Part shown: positions 1-8,552 of the stretch, piece after piece
How the letters are laid out: each line of letters opens with the position of its first letter
Position numbering within the stretch: position 1 is the stretch's first letter
Assembly (NCBI GenBank): GCA_949840905.1
Contig: CATKXW010000019.1
Coordinates: 1-45,653, forward strand
Length of the DNA: 45,653 bases
From: an uncultured Eggerthellaceae bacterium
GTDB taxonomy: Bacteria; Actinomycetota; Coriobacteriia; Coriobacteriales; Eggerthellaceae
Direction: 5' to 3'
Position numbers and translations under genes: made by a program
Notes under the pieces: generated by a model
Told to the model about the DNA's origin: nothing
What the model saw: the letters and a program-made list of their open reading frames with translations, nothing else
Database searches by the model: none

Positions 1-123
1 AAATGCGAATGGATATTGTGTCCTGTTTGTGGGAGCAAAACCCGTAATAAAATTAGGAAGGACACTGTTTTGGAGAACCGCCGCCGTAAACCAAGCACCT
101 TCAATGCCGCACCCTTTCCCTGA
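1..123 (+). pseudogene. Cysteine-rich KTR domain protein, truncated
   Basis: The frame open from base 1 reads KCEWILCPVCGSKTRNKIRK followed by DTVLEN, which matches the start of the small cysteine-rich KTR proteins common on Firmicute and Actinobacterial conjugative elements. A zinc-ribbon-like CPxCG pair is present. In the family the DTVLEN segment is followed by a second CPKC knuckle. Here homology stops at about base 78 and an unrelated tail runs to a TGA at 121-123. The start codon would lie just outside the window. The break coincides with the broken end of the radical SAM gene on the other strand, so both genes were cut by one rearrangement. The family assignment is from memory of the family. 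Confidence 0.7.
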
Positions 124-693
124 GATGCCCGCAAGGTAGAAAAACGCATAGGCGATATCCGCCGCATCGAGGCGTGCGCATTGTGCAACAATATCTTGCG
201 CCACATACCCTTTGTTCATGAAGGCAAGGGCGGCATCGTCTCCCGTTTCTATTCCAATGGTAAGGCCGGTATATCCCGCTTCGCGAAGCGCCGCGAGCTC
301 CTCGTCTGTTTTTGAAGCAATATCGGTTACGCGCGCGAAACAACCGATCGTCTTGCACGTTGGGAAGTGCTCATGAATGAGACCAGCGATCTCGAGCAGA
401 CGTTTTGATTTCAGAGCGAACGGGTTTGCACCCGCCAAAAAGACGCGACAGCGTTTAGGCGCAGGCAGACTGAAAAGGTGTGACTCGATCTTCGACAGCG
501 GATCGTGAAACCATGTCTGCGCCTCAAGAAGATCGGATTCTATGGTGGAGAGTTCCGATGCTTTGAATTTGAAGGGAAGCTCGTCGTAGAGCGTGCAGAA
601 CTTGCAGGCGCGGTGCGTGCAACCCGCAGTCGCTTCCAAGATGAGTGAATCAGCCTCATAAGGTGGTCTCCAGATGGTTCCTGTGTAATGCAT
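76..693 (-). pseudogene. Radical SAM protein, C-terminus lost
   Basis: ATG at 693 is preceded by AAGGAG. The protein begins MHYTGTIWRPPYEADSLILE and has the 4Fe-4S motif CTHRACKFC at about residues 25-33, typical of radical SAM enzymes that cleave S-adenosylmethionine. It also has the TGLTIGIETGDD strand of the TIM barrel. Relatives continue well beyond this point; here the match ends near residue 206 at the KTR junction, and the frame then runs open off the window without recognisable sequence. The substrate of this subfamily is unknown. It is divergent from the HxlR gene at 811, which may have regulated it. Probably non-functional because the barrel is incomplete. Confidence 0.75.
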
Positions 694-810
694 GATATGC
701 TCCTTGCTTCAGATTTCCATATGACGATTAGGCTTTCCGCATCCATCATGCAAATGAAGCTTTAGAATTGAAAGTACTGATATTTTTTGCAGTACATAGG
801 AGTTACGTCT

Positions 811-1143
811 ATGGCAAGAAGAAAGGGCGAAGAGGTAGAGCGCTGCAAATCGGTCTCCACACTCCAGCGCATGATCGGTGGCAAATGGAAGATCGAAATA
901 CTCTTCTACATCGCGCTCAAGGATGTGAGGCATTTCGGGCAGCTTCGGCGCTGCATCGGCAATATCTCCGAATCCACACTCTCCAAACAGCTTAAGGAGC
1001 TTGTCGAAGACGGATTCCTTGAGCGCATCGATTACGGCGAAGTGCCGCCGCGCGTCGAGTACAAGTTGACATCTCAGGGCGAAAGCTTCGTCCCCATTCT
1101 GTTAGCCATGAAGCGGTGGGGCGAAGAAGAGCTGGGATTGTAA
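811..1143 (+). CDS. HxlR-family transcriptional regulator
   Basis: A 110-residue winged-helix protein with the HxlR signature: an N-terminal Cys12, the helix MIGGKWKIEILFYI, recognition region ISESTLSKQLKELVEDGFLE and the wing RIDYGEVPPRVEYKLTSQG. ATG at 811 is chosen because AGGAG lies 8 nt upstream at 798-802; an upstream TTG has no such site. HxlR proteins respond to redox or electrophile stress and usually control a divergent neighbour, here the radical SAM gene. Effector and target are inferred, not shown. Confidence 0.9.
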   Translation: MARRKGEEVERCKSVSTLQRMIGGKWKIEILFYIALKDVRHFGQLRRCIGNISESTLSKQLKELVEDGFLERIDYGEVPPRVEYKLTSQGESFVPILLAMKRWGEEELGL

Positions 1144-1159
1144 GGTAACCAGCAAATGG

Positions 1160-1765
1160 TCATTCAATATACAGCTTTACAAATGAGCCATTGCCTATCT
1201 TGCCAAGCGCATCTAGTCTTTCTGGTTCGATGATGAACAGCATAGTCTTGATAAGGAAGGCATGGGTCACGACCAATATGTTCGAGTCGATCCCATGCAG
1301 CTTAGCAGCGTCTTGCAGGAATTCCATTGCCCTATTGGCTATTGATTGAAACGATTCGGCAGTGCGGGTTTCGTCATGGGAGCGTATTGCCTCGGCGACC
1401 TCCGGTAACCTTCGGTTCATGTCGTCAAGCGAGTTCGGAGGTCCGATCCATTCCGAAACCCGTCTTGCAAATACATCGTTGGATTCGGCCTCCATCGAGC
1501 CTAAGCACCATTCCCTCAGGCGAGAGTCTTCGACGACGGAGCAAGACCCCTGACCTGCAGCCTCAAGGCAAATCCGCGCCGTCTGAACCGCCCGCATGGT
1601 GTCGCTTGCATAAGCGGCATGCAGCGGAACAGTTGAGAGCAGGCTGCCTAAGCCCGCCGCGGCATCTTCGCCTTCCGCAGTTAACGGCGAATCGCACCAA
1701 CCTTGCGCTCTTCCAAGTGCGTTCAGCAGTGTCTGTCCATGTCGCGCGACATAGAATGTGGCCAT
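1160..1765 (-). CDS. Histidine phosphatase (phosphoglycerate mutase-like) family protein
   Basis: About 201 residues. The catalytic RHGQT motif sits near the N-terminus (ATFYVARHGQTLLN), the proton donor region is LREWCLGSMEAE, and the second catalytic histidine is in VVTHAFLIKT. This is the branch-1 histidine acid phosphatase fold, which forms a phosphohistidine intermediate. Substrates range from sugar phosphates to phosphoproteins and cannot be told here. ATG at 1765 is preferred over GTG at 1771 because an AGGTAGG ribosome site is correctly spaced from it. No signal peptide, so cytoplasmic. It converges with the HxlR gene, 16 bp apart. Confidence 0.88.
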   Translation of the reverse strand: MATFYVARHGQTLLNALGRAQGWCDSPLTAEGEDAAAGLGSLLSTVPLHAAYASDTMRAVQTARICLEAAGQGSCSVVEDSRLREWCLGSMEAESNDVFARRVSEWIGPPNSLDDMNRRLPEVAEAIRSHDETRTAESFQSIANRAMEFLQDAAKLHGIDSNILVVTHAFLIKTMLFIIEPERLDALGKIGNGSFVKLYIE

Positions 1766-1813
1766 GATCACCTACCTATTTGCTGGATGCATTATTCTAT
1801 GCCCAGAAAACGC

Positions 1814-2326
1814 CTAATGGCATGTCAGAAGCTCTCCAACAGGTATTCTCTCGGTCGCGTGTCGGTCGGGAGATTTTGCGGGCCCGTCACCGTATCCTAT
1901 GGCGAGTATGTTTATCGGCTCAAGGGTTTCGGGAAGGCCGAACTCGTGGGCGACGACTTCGGGGTCGAACCAGCATATCCACACGCTCCCAAGCCCGAGG
2001 CTTGTTGCCTCCATCATCATGTGGTCGGTGGCGATTGACGCATCGATGTCAACAGTGCTCTTGCCGTCAGCTGGGCGCTTCCAGGCTTTCGCGTGATCCG
2101 CGCACACGATGATGGCGAGAGGCGCGCTGTAGACATTTGCCGCACGGCTGAGCTTTTCCATCCCGGCCTTATCATCGACAACGACAAGGCGCGTTGGCTG
2201 TAGGTTGGCAGCCGATGGGGACACCCGCGCTGCCTCCAAAATACGAGCGACCTTCTCCTTTTCTACGAGTGTTTCCCTATACGTCCGTACCGAATACCGC
2301 CTCTTTGCTAGATCTAGGAAATCCAT
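1814..2326 (-). CDS. Nitroreductase family protein
   Basis: 170 residues. The N-terminus MDFLDLAKRRYSVRTY is the classic FMN-binding start of nitroreductases, followed by AARVSPSAANLQPTRLVVV and a C-terminal LGLGSVWICWFD and NILAIGYGDGPAKSPDR. Such enzymes are dimeric FMN oxidoreductases using NAD(P)H. The short length suits the small subgroup found in anaerobes. ATG at 2326 is chosen for AAGGAGC five bases upstream; an earlier ATG at 2362 lacks a site. It is divergent from an HxlR regulator with an inverted repeat between them, a frequent arrangement in which HxlR controls the reductase. Physiological substrate unknown. Confidence 0.9.
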   Translation of the reverse strand: MDFLDLAKRRYSVRTYRETLVEKEKVARILEAARVSPSAANLQPTRLVVVDDKAGMEKLSRAANVYSAPLAIIVCADHAKAWKRPADGKSTVDIDASIATDHMMMEATSLGLGSVWICWFDPEVVAHEFGLPETLEPINILAIGYGDGPAKSPDRHATERIPVGELLTCH

Positions 2327-2382
2327 GGAAAGCTCCTTTCTTCGACAGGTTTCTGCATTCAAGAATAGCTTCCGATTTCACA

Positions 2383-2419
2383 TTGGGAAGAATGCACTAT
2401 TCGGGTATATACTTCCCAA
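2383..2419. promoter_or_regulatory. Probable HxlR operator
   Basis: A perfect inverted repeat, TTGGGAAG at 2383-2390 and CTTCCCAA at 2412-2419, lies in the 113-bp space between the divergent nitroreductase and HxlR genes. Its position over both promoter regions suggests autoregulation and control of the nitroreductase. Binding is inferred. Confidence 0.6.
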
Positions 2420-2439
2420 ATGGATAATAAGGAGGATGC

Positions 2440-2769
2440 ATGGGCGTTCGTGCGAAGCGGGAGTTCAACTGTCCGGTGGATGCAACCATCTCGCTCATCG
2501 GCGGGAAGTACAAGGCAGTGATACTTTGGCACCTCAAGGGGAATACGCTTAGGTACAGCGAGCTGCATCGGCGTATCCCGAAGGCGACCGACAAGATGCT
2601 GGCTCAGCAGCTTCGCGAGCTTGAGCAAGACGGCCTTATAAAGCGTGTGGTCTATCCCGTTGTGCCACCGAAGACAGAGTACTCCCTTACGCCGGAAGGC
2701 GAGACGCTTTATCCGGTGCTTGATGCCATGTGTGATTGGGGCGCGAAGTACATGGGGCAAAGCGATTAG
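2440..2769 (+). CDS. HxlR-family transcriptional regulator
   Basis: 109 residues with the HxlR hallmark FNCPVDATISLIGGKYKAVI (redox-candidate Cys11), recognition helix TDKMLAQQLRELEQDGLIKR and wing VVYPVVPPKTEYSLTPEGE. ATG at 2440 follows AAGGAGG. It is divergent from the nitroreductase and followed 17 bp later by the HEAT-like gene, so it is probably co-transcribed with the latter. It is only distantly similar to the HxlR protein encoded at 811-1143, so this is not a recent duplication. Confidence 0.92.
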   Translation: MGVRAKREFNCPVDATISLIGGKYKAVILWHLKGNTLRYSELHRRIPKATDKMLAQQLRELEQDGLIKRVVYPVVPPKTEYSLTPEGETLYPVLDAMCDWGAKYMGQSD

Positions 2770-2786
2770 ATGCAATAGGAGAAGCT

Positions 2787-3245
2787 ATGCTTGATAGCTT
2801 GAACATCGCGGAGCAGGTGTGCATGCTCCGATGCCCGAACAATCGCGAGGCATATCGCGCCTTGCAGTCTCTCCAAGAGGCAAGTGACTTGGACGATGCC
2901 GTTTACACTCACATCGACGCCTTCATCGAGATGATGCGCGATTCCAATTCCTATGTTCGCACCCGTGGACTGACCCTGATCGCCTGCAATGCGAAATGGG
3001 ACGAAACGGGAAGGATCGATGGAATCATCGACGAGTATTTGGATCACGTGACCGACGACAAGCCCATAACCGCCCGGCAGTGCATACAATCTCTCCCGAA
3101 GCTTGCCGAAGCGAAGCCGCATTTGATAGTTCGTATCGCTTCTTCACTTAGGCAGGCCAACATATCGCAATACGCTGACAGTATGAGGCCGCTTGTCCAG
3201 AACGATATACGCGATGCGCTGCTCGTTCTGGACTCTATGCAATGA
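2787..3245 (+). CDS. Small HEAT-repeat-like protein (often labelled SufBD protein)
   Basis: 152 residues, all helical in appearance, with repeated helix pairs such as NREAYRALQSLQEAS, DNSNSYVRTRGL-like (SNSYVRTRGLTLIACNAKW) and PITARQCIQSLPKLAEAKP. It resembles a short family in Clostridia and Coriobacteria that databases often call SufBD protein, although nothing here resembles the SufB/SufD beta-helix. ATG at 2787 is chosen for AGGAG at 2777-2781. It sits directly downstream of HxlR and probably shares its transcript. No catalytic residues are evident; a protein-binding scaffold is a guess. Confidence 0.7.
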   Translation: MLDSLNIAEQVCMLRCPNNREAYRALQSLQEASDLDDAVYTHIDAFIEMMRDSNSYVRTRGLTLIACNAKWDETGRIDGIIDEYLDHVTDDKPITARQCIQSLPKLAEAKPHLIVRIASSLRQANISQYADSMRPLVQNDIRDALLVLDSMQ

Positions 3246-3388
3246 GGGGACATCGTCAAACCCCAGTTCAGCGGTACATGTAAAGACCTTTTGACATGGC
3301 ATGGCGCTTCCAAGCCAGCGATGTAAAACTGTCTTGGTGGTATTTTCTTACCGTAGATGAAAACCTCGTCTCGTGGAAGGAGGCACCC

Positions 3389-4006
3389 GTGGAGCTACCC
3401 GAACAATTAAAGGCCAATCGCGAACGTATAGGACTGTCGCAAGAGGATGTCGCCCATGCGATTTTCGTTTCGCGTCAGACCATGTCCAGCTGGGAGAACG
3501 GCAAGACCTATCCCGACGTACAGAGCCTGCTGTTGCTGAGCCAGCTCTTCGGAGTCTCGATAGATGAACTCGTGAAAGGAGACGTGGTTTCAATGAAGGA
3601 AACGGTATCGAAAGACGCAGTGCGGATGGAGCGACTCAGTTGGGCGAGCATGCTACTGCTCATTATTGGATCTGTCAGCATGATTGTCTTCGTTTCTGCT
3701 CTGGATAGCCGCATGATCTTACCCCGTGTTTCCGACGGGGTCTTGGCGGGTTTCACGTCGTTTTTCATCTTCGCTGTTTTTGCCATGATCTGCGCTGTTC
3801 GCATCGAGAAGATCAAGGCTGCCCACAACTTTGTGAGCTATCGCGAGATCAGCGCCTTCATGGACGGCGAAGAGGTGTCTGCGGACAAGTCCGCCTTGGG
3901 TAGGAAGCATCCTCTGCTTAGCAATGCGCTCAAGTTTGTATGTGGTGCCGGTTTCGGTTTGGTGATCGGGTTCTTGCTCACCGTTATCGTAACTAGCCTT
4001 AATTGA
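3389..4006 (+). CDS. Membrane-anchored XRE-family regulator
   Basis: 205 residues from a GTG start. An N-terminal HTH_3 domain (residues 3-60, LKANRERIGLSQEDVAHAIF then SRQTMSSWENGKTYPD) is followed by a hydrophilic linker and three hydrophobic segments: MLLLIIGSVSMIVFVSA, GFTSFFIFAVFAMICAV and FGLVIGFLLTVIV. This HTH plus membrane layout is common in anaerobe regulators of envelope functions. GTG at 3389 is preferred because AAGGAGG stands at 3377-3383. The gene converges on the sortase gene with a 1-bp gap and no obvious terminator, so transcripts may overlap. Target genes unknown. Confidence 0.85.
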   Translation: MELPEQLKANRERIGLSQEDVAHAIFVSRQTMSSWENGKTYPDVQSLLLLSQLFGVSIDELVKGDVVSMKETVSKDAVRMERLSWASMLLLIIGSVSMIVFVSALDSRMILPRVSDGVLAGFTSFFIFAVFAMICAVRIEKIKAAHNFVSYREISAFMDGEEVSADKSALGRKHPLLSNALKFVCGAGFGLVIGFLLTVIVTSLN

Positions 4007-4007
4007 G

Positions 4008-4676
4008 CTAAGCCGCGAACACTATCGCCCGAGAGTTTCTTGTCTGATAAGAACATGTTACAAAAGCATAGAGCTGTCTTTCGTCTGTTAGTTCACTGAG
4101 CATGAAATCCGCACCTGCAATCAGTTGCTCATAATCAGCCTTCTGGTCGATTATGAGCAACTCCCGGTTCGCATTGACAATGTCCACGGCAACAGGCTGC
4201 AGCTCAATGATCTCCCCGCTGCGTTTGTAGACGATGATCCTGTTATGTTCCCGCGCATACCCTTCGTCTGTGTAGCTCGCGAAGTCAGCAAACACAGAAC
4301 CGTCGGACATATGATGGCCATAAATCATGACGAAGCGAGAATCTATCGAGCAATCGCAATCTATGTAGGGCGTCCCGTACGCTCCCTGACCGAACACGTC
4401 CTTGTAGAGGTATGCGTTCGGGGAATCGGGCGTAGCCTGCACGATCGGCTCGTTTATTCCCGTGCCTGGCACTTCCACCCATGCGACTACCTCTGCGGGG
4501 AGGCTATCCCAATCGATCTGTCTTCCGGGCTCCTCCCGGTCGCTAGTGCTTTCCAACGCATCGATCAGCGCTTTGCGGTCCTCTTCCGGCGCGCAGAGGA
4601 CGGTGATGACAAGCGCCGTGAGGATGGCGGCTACGATCACGCTCGTGCCCCTTGCCGCCTTTCTGATTCTCTTCAT
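4008..4676 (-). CDS. srtB: Class B sortase
   Basis: 222 residues. An N-terminal anchor (residues 11-29) precedes an extracytoplasmic sortase domain. The catalytic set is visible: His121 in YGHHM, Cys208 in VTCSY and Arg216 in NSRAIV. The wider class B pattern EVPGTGINEPIVQ and YIDCDCSIDSRFVMIYGHHM is also present. It is a transpeptidase that cleaves a sorting motif and joins the protein to peptidoglycan or another pilin-like subunit. The obvious substrate is the adjacent Cna-B protein with a YPKTG motif. It is the last gene of the transfer operon, behind a terminator-like hairpin, and has its own AAGGAG site. Confidence 0.93.
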   Translation of the reverse strand: MKRIRKAARGTSVIVAAILTALVITVLCAPEEDRKALIDALESTSDREEPGRQIDWDSLPAEVVAWVEVPGTGINEPIVQATPDSPNAYLYKDVFGQGAYGTPYIDCDCSIDSRFVMIYGHHMSDGSVFADFASYTDEGYAREHNRIIVYKRSGEIIELQPVAVDIVNANRELLIIDQKADYEQLIAGADFMLSELTDERQLYAFVTCSYQTRNSRAIVFAA

Positions 4677-4698
4677 CTTTTGCTCCTTGTGTCGAAAA

Positions 4699-4729
4699 AG
4701 GGTGGGACGCCCAGCGAGCGCCCCACCCT
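4699..4729 (-). terminator. Terminator-like hairpin ahead of sortase gene
   Basis: Reading the minus strand, AGGGTGGG pairs with CCCACCCT around a 15-nt loop and is followed by a run of T. It lies between the Cna-B stop and the sortase start, so it may reduce read-through and set sortase at a lower level than the surface protein. Confidence 0.65.
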
Positions 4730-4780
4730 GCCATCCTTAGCTTTCAGCTAAAATTCCTGTCGCTCGCGCGGAGGGTCGGT

Positions 4781-7700
4781 TTAATCCTCATCAGCTGCCG
4801 TCAGCGCTTCCTCTTCCATCTTTTCTATGGCATCGGTCTGTGTGCGGCTGCGGCGGACGTAGGCATAGGTAGCACCGGCGATGCCGCAGAACAGGATCAC
4901 CGCGACGCTGGCTGCGACAAGACCGACCTCGGCGAATGCTCCGGTCTTCGGGTATCCCTTACCTGGGTTTTCCGACTCTGGCACGGGCTCGGGAAAGCTC
5001 ACGGTCTGGCCGTCGTCGTTTATGTTCTCGTGGGTTGCGATGATGTTCTCCTGTGCATCTGAGAGCTTCTCGAAGAACACGATGTCGTGACCCGCGAGCT
5101 CGCGCGAGTCAATCTCGACCTCGACATCAATAGTGCCGTCCGGCGTCTCGGGCGCGAACTCGGTCGTTACCACGATGGGAAGGCCATCATCGCCCAAGAT
5201 CAGGTTTTCGGCATCCTTATCCATGAGCATGGTGAACAGCTTGTAGGTGTTGCCCGGCGCAAGCCCAGTGTAGGCAACCGTGTCGATGAGCTTCACGCGC
5301 TCGCCGATGGTGCCAACGTTGCTGCCAGTCTCGGCGTCGTGCGCCTGGGTGGCGATATTCACGATGGCCACCGTCTGCTCAATATCGTTGATGTCGGCGT
5401 GAACCATGTACTCTGCACCTTCGAATTCCATGGTCTCGAATGCCACGAGCTGCTTGCCAGCAAGGGATGCGCCTGCGAAGGTGAAGGTCACGTTCACCGT
5501 ACCGCAGGATTCTTCTGCAGTGAAGGTGGTGGACGCCGTGATCATATTGCCCTCATCGTCGAGCGCGGGCTCGCCGGTGACCTTGTCCATGAGGGCTCCG
5601 CTCACGGTGTACTCGTTTTCGGGGACGAGCCCCGTGTATTCGATGGTGTCCACGATGGTGAGCTCGTTGCGGGCTTGGCCCTCGTGGGTTCCGCTCTCAG
5701 AGTCGCTGGCCGTGGTCTTCATGGTCTTCGGCATGTTGTCGAGCGCGAACTCGTGCGTCTGTGCCATGGCCCCGCTCTCGTCCCACTCGATCATGCCCTG
5801 GTCGTTCACTTTGAAATCGGTGATGGTGGGGTTGCCCTCCTCATCGAGGTCTACGATGGCGTAGCCCTCGGGAGCCTCGACCTCCTGGATGTGGTAGCTT
5901 CCGTGCTTCGCGTAGGCAAGCGAGATGATCCCGTTCTCGTCGGTAGTCATCTCCTCGTCGAAGGTTCCCTCGTCGTTCCAGATGCGGAACACCGCCCCTG
6001 CGACGGGGGTCTCAGGATCGAGCGCGTCGACTTTCTTGATCTCAGGGTCGGTGGGGGTGTTGGTCACGGCCTCCTCGTGGTCGTAGACGGCCACCTCCTG
6101 GCCCGCGTATTCGAGAGCCACCGTCTTCTCGACAACGTCGAGCGCGTAGCCATCCTTTGCCTTGGCCTCGTATACCGTGTAGGTGCCGAGGTAAAGCTCG
6201 GGCGTGGTCGCCTTTCCGTCATCGTCGGTCGTGAGCGTGGCGACGATCTCGCCCTCGTGTGCCCTGATGGTGCCGTCGGGTGTCTGGATGGTCTCCGCCG
6301 CCTTCACGATGTAGACAGACTCGTCCACGGCCTCTCCCGTCCAGGAGTCGGACTTGGCGACGGTGATGGTCGCCTTCTGGGGCATGTTCGCAAACTCGAT
6401 GACGAGCGGGCTGTCCCAGCCGTTGTAGTCCTCGCCGACATGGAACGCCTTGCCCTCAAGCTCCTTCACGTAGCCGTAGGGTGCCTGGACCTCCTTGAGC
6501 GTGTAGTCGCCCTCTTCGAGCAGCATCGGCAGCGTCAGCTCGCCGCGCTCGTTGGCCGTCCAGGTGTCGATGGTCTCGGTCACGGGGTAATGGGAGGTGT
6601 AGGTGACGAGGTTGCCGCTTGCGTCCTCAAGCTGGAAGCTCACGGGAAGCGGGACCTGCTTTCCGGTCTCGGCGTCGATCTTCACCACCTTGAGAGGGGT
6701 CTGCGGGATGCGGTCGTTCACGAGCTGCGGCGGGTCGTACTGACCCTCCTCGCGGATCGTGGTCTTCCAGTCCTCAACGGGAAGGAGCGTCTTCCCCCAC
6801 TTCGCCTTGAAGGCATCAGCCACGTCTTGCGGGATCACCTCGTGGATGCGGTAGGTTCCGTATGCGAGCGCTCCGGTCCAGTCGGCGGGCTTGCTCCAGC
6901 CGTTCACGTCGGCGTTGTCGTCTCTGGTGGTGGCAAGTCCGCTCTCGTCGACCGTGATGGTGCACACTCGGTTGCCGGGCTCGACGAGCTTGCCTGTCTC
7001 GGGCGAGAGCACGGCGCTCTCCGAGTCGTTGCAGAGCTCGAACTTGACCCCTGGGACGAGCACGCGCACGACCTCCTGTGGCATGTCGCCGCTAAGAGAG
7101 TCGTAGATCTCCACGGGTACTTCTTTCACGAGGCGGAAGTCGCCGCGTTTTACGGTGTCGGGCACCTGGGGCGAGTTGTAGGTGTAGACGGACTCGCCGA
7201 CCGCGCCGTCTTGCGTGATGCGCACGCAGAACACCTTTGGATCCCCGCCGTGCCCATCGTCGAGGTTGTAGCCCTGGGGCGCGCGGGTCTCCTGGATCAG
7301 CACCGTTCCCAGGGGAATCGATGCGTCGCCGTTGGTTTGGTAGTAGAGGGGATCTCCCGAGTGCTTGTACTCGTCAGCCAGGTAGGCGAATCCATCGGCA
7401 TCCGTCTCGAACACCCAGGTGCGTGCAGGCGCGCCGGACGCCTCGGCCGATGCCGCGTCAGCGTAGTCGCCCGCGTAGTAACGGGTGGTGAAGAGCGCGC
7501 CTTCGAGCGTCGCATCGCCTTCGGGCTCGCTATCGTTGGTATCGGCGTCAACCTTGCCGACGAGCATTCCCACGGGGTCTGACTGCGGGATGTCGGATAC
7601 GGTCTTGCCGTTCACCCGCGTGGTCTCGTCCGACCTCACCTCGACCGGATACACGGTCGGGTCGAGCGCATGTCCCGGAGCCTGCTTGGTCTCGCGCACC

Positions 7701-8542
7701 CAGTAGCTGCCCGGCTCAAGCTCCTCCAGTATGCCGTAGCCATCCTCGTCGGTCGTGATGGAGCCCGCGACATCCGTGAGCCCCGAGTTGCGGTACACGG
7801 TGTACACCGCGCCCTCCACGGAGTAGAGCGGATTGCCCCCGCACATCTCCTCGTTGGCAGTGACCTTCAGAAGGTCGATCTTGCCATAGGGGGTGTACTT
7901 GAACGAGAGGATCAGCTGGTTTCCCGCGCCCGTGTAGAGCATGAACGCCTCGAAGTTCGAGGGGACCTCGCCCTGCATGCGCGAGATCTTTCGACCGGTC
8001 GCATCGTCGTTGCACATCGTGCCCGATGAGTCGAAGCCGATAACGTTGTAGCGGCACCATTCCTTGAAGGACTCGTTGCACCCGTAGAGCGCGTAGCTGC
8101 CGTTGCTGGAGAACGTGTCCGAGAGCAGGATATGCGCGAGCGCCGCGTATCGCGCATCCGTCATGGCCGTGCCGTCATACCATGCGCTTGGCCAGAGGCT
8201 CTTATCGAATCCCGGGCTGCCGTAGCTGAACCAGAGGTCTGCTATTGTCTCCGCATCGCGACCCGATGTCGAGTTTATCGCGCTTTTGGTGTAGGTGCCT
8301 GCAGGTGGCGTTGCCGCAGAAGGGTTCCCGCAATAGGCCATCTCGCCGTCGGCATACATCCATGTGGTCGTGTATCCCGCGTAGGGGATCTTGCCCCCGA
8401 TGCTCAACGAGGCGGTCTCTGCGGCGAATGCGCTTTGCCCCGTGACCGCAAGAGAGCCTATGACCGAGCTCAGGGCGATAAGCGCTGCGAGCAGGCAGCG
8501 CAGGGCCTTCGAGCCGGAAGTGCCAGTCGTCGTAACTTCCAT
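4781..8542 (-). CDS. Giant sortase-anchored surface protein: thioester, Cna-B and VaFE domains
   Basis: 1,253 residues. A signal peptide ends near residue 40 (QSAFA/AE). The next region has the thioester-domain start MAYCGNPSAATPPAGTY, with Cys71 the candidate for a thioester that can bind host amines. Then come about six Cna-B (SpaA-like) domains, marked by E-box endings such as YWVRETKQAPG, YTLKEVQAPYGY and YHIQEVEAPEGY, which form isopeptide bonds. Two VaFE repeats follow. The C-terminus is a sorting signal, YPKTG at about 1197, with a membrane span and a positively charged tail. ATG at 8542 has an AGGCGG site. It probably mediates adhesion or mating-pair contact. Confidence 0.93.
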   Translation of the reverse strand: MEVTTTGTSGSKALRCLLAALIALSSVIGSLAVTGQSAFAAETASLSIGGKIPYAGYTTTWMYADGEMAYCGNPSAATPPAGTYTKSAINSTSGRDAETIADLWFSYGSPGFDKSLWPSAWYDGTAMTDARYAALAHILLSDTFSSNGSYALYGCNESFKEWCRYNVIGFDSSGTMCNDDATGRKISRMQGEVPSNFEAFMLYTGAGNQLILSFKYTPYGKIDLLKVTANEEMCGGNPLYSVEGAVYTVYRNSGLTDVAGSITTDEDGYGILEELEPGSYWVRETKQAPGHALDPTVYPVEVRSDETTRVNGKTVSDIPQSDPVGMLVGKVDADTNDSEPEGDATLEGALFTTRYYAGDYADAASAEASGAPARTWVFETDADGFAYLADEYKHSGDPLYYQTNGDASIPLGTVLIQETRAPQGYNLDDGHGGDPKVFCVRITQDGAVGESVYTYNSPQVPDTVKRGDFRLVKEVPVEIYDSLSGDMPQEVVRVLVPGVKFELCNDSESAVLSPETGKLVEPGNRVCTITVDESGLATTRDDNADVNGWSKPADWTGALAYGTYRIHEVIPQDVADAFKAKWGKTLLPVEDWKTTIREEGQYDPPQLVNDRIPQTPLKVVKIDAETGKQVPLPVSFQLEDASGNLVTYTSHYPVTETIDTWTANERGELTLPMLLEEGDYTLKEVQAPYGYVKELEGKAFHVGEDYNGWDSPLVIEFANMPQKATITVAKSDSWTGEAVDESVYIVKAAETIQTPDGTIRAHEGEIVATLTTDDDGKATTPELYLGTYTVYEAKAKDGYALDVVEKTVALEYAGQEVAVYDHEEAVTNTPTDPEIKKVDALDPETPVAGAVFRIWNDEGTFDEEMTTDENGIISLAYAKHGSYHIQEVEAPEGYAIVDLDEEGNPTITDFKVNDQGMIEWDESGAMAQTHEFALDNMPKTMKTTASDSESGTHEGQARNELTIVDTIEYTGLVPENEYTVSGALMDKVTGEPALDDEGNMITASTTFTAEESCGTVNVTFTFAGASLAGKQLVAFETMEFEGAEYMVHADINDIEQTVAIVNIATQAHDAETGSNVGTIGERVKLIDTVAYTGLAPGNTYKLFTMLMDKDAENLILGDDGLPIVVTTEFAPETPDGTIDVEVEIDSRELAGHDIVFFEKLSDAQENIIATHENINDDGQTVSFPEPVPESENPGKGYPKTGAFAEVGLVAASVAVILFCGIAGATYAYVRRSRTQTDAIEKMEEEALTAADED

Positions 8543-8552
8543 GTCGCACCGC

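Noticed and set aside
5087-7582. 831-codon open frame on + opposite the Cna-B protein
   Set aside because: It is exactly antisense to a well-supported gene, rich in Val, His, Asp and Gly as mirror frames of GC-rich genes are, and has no ribosome site.
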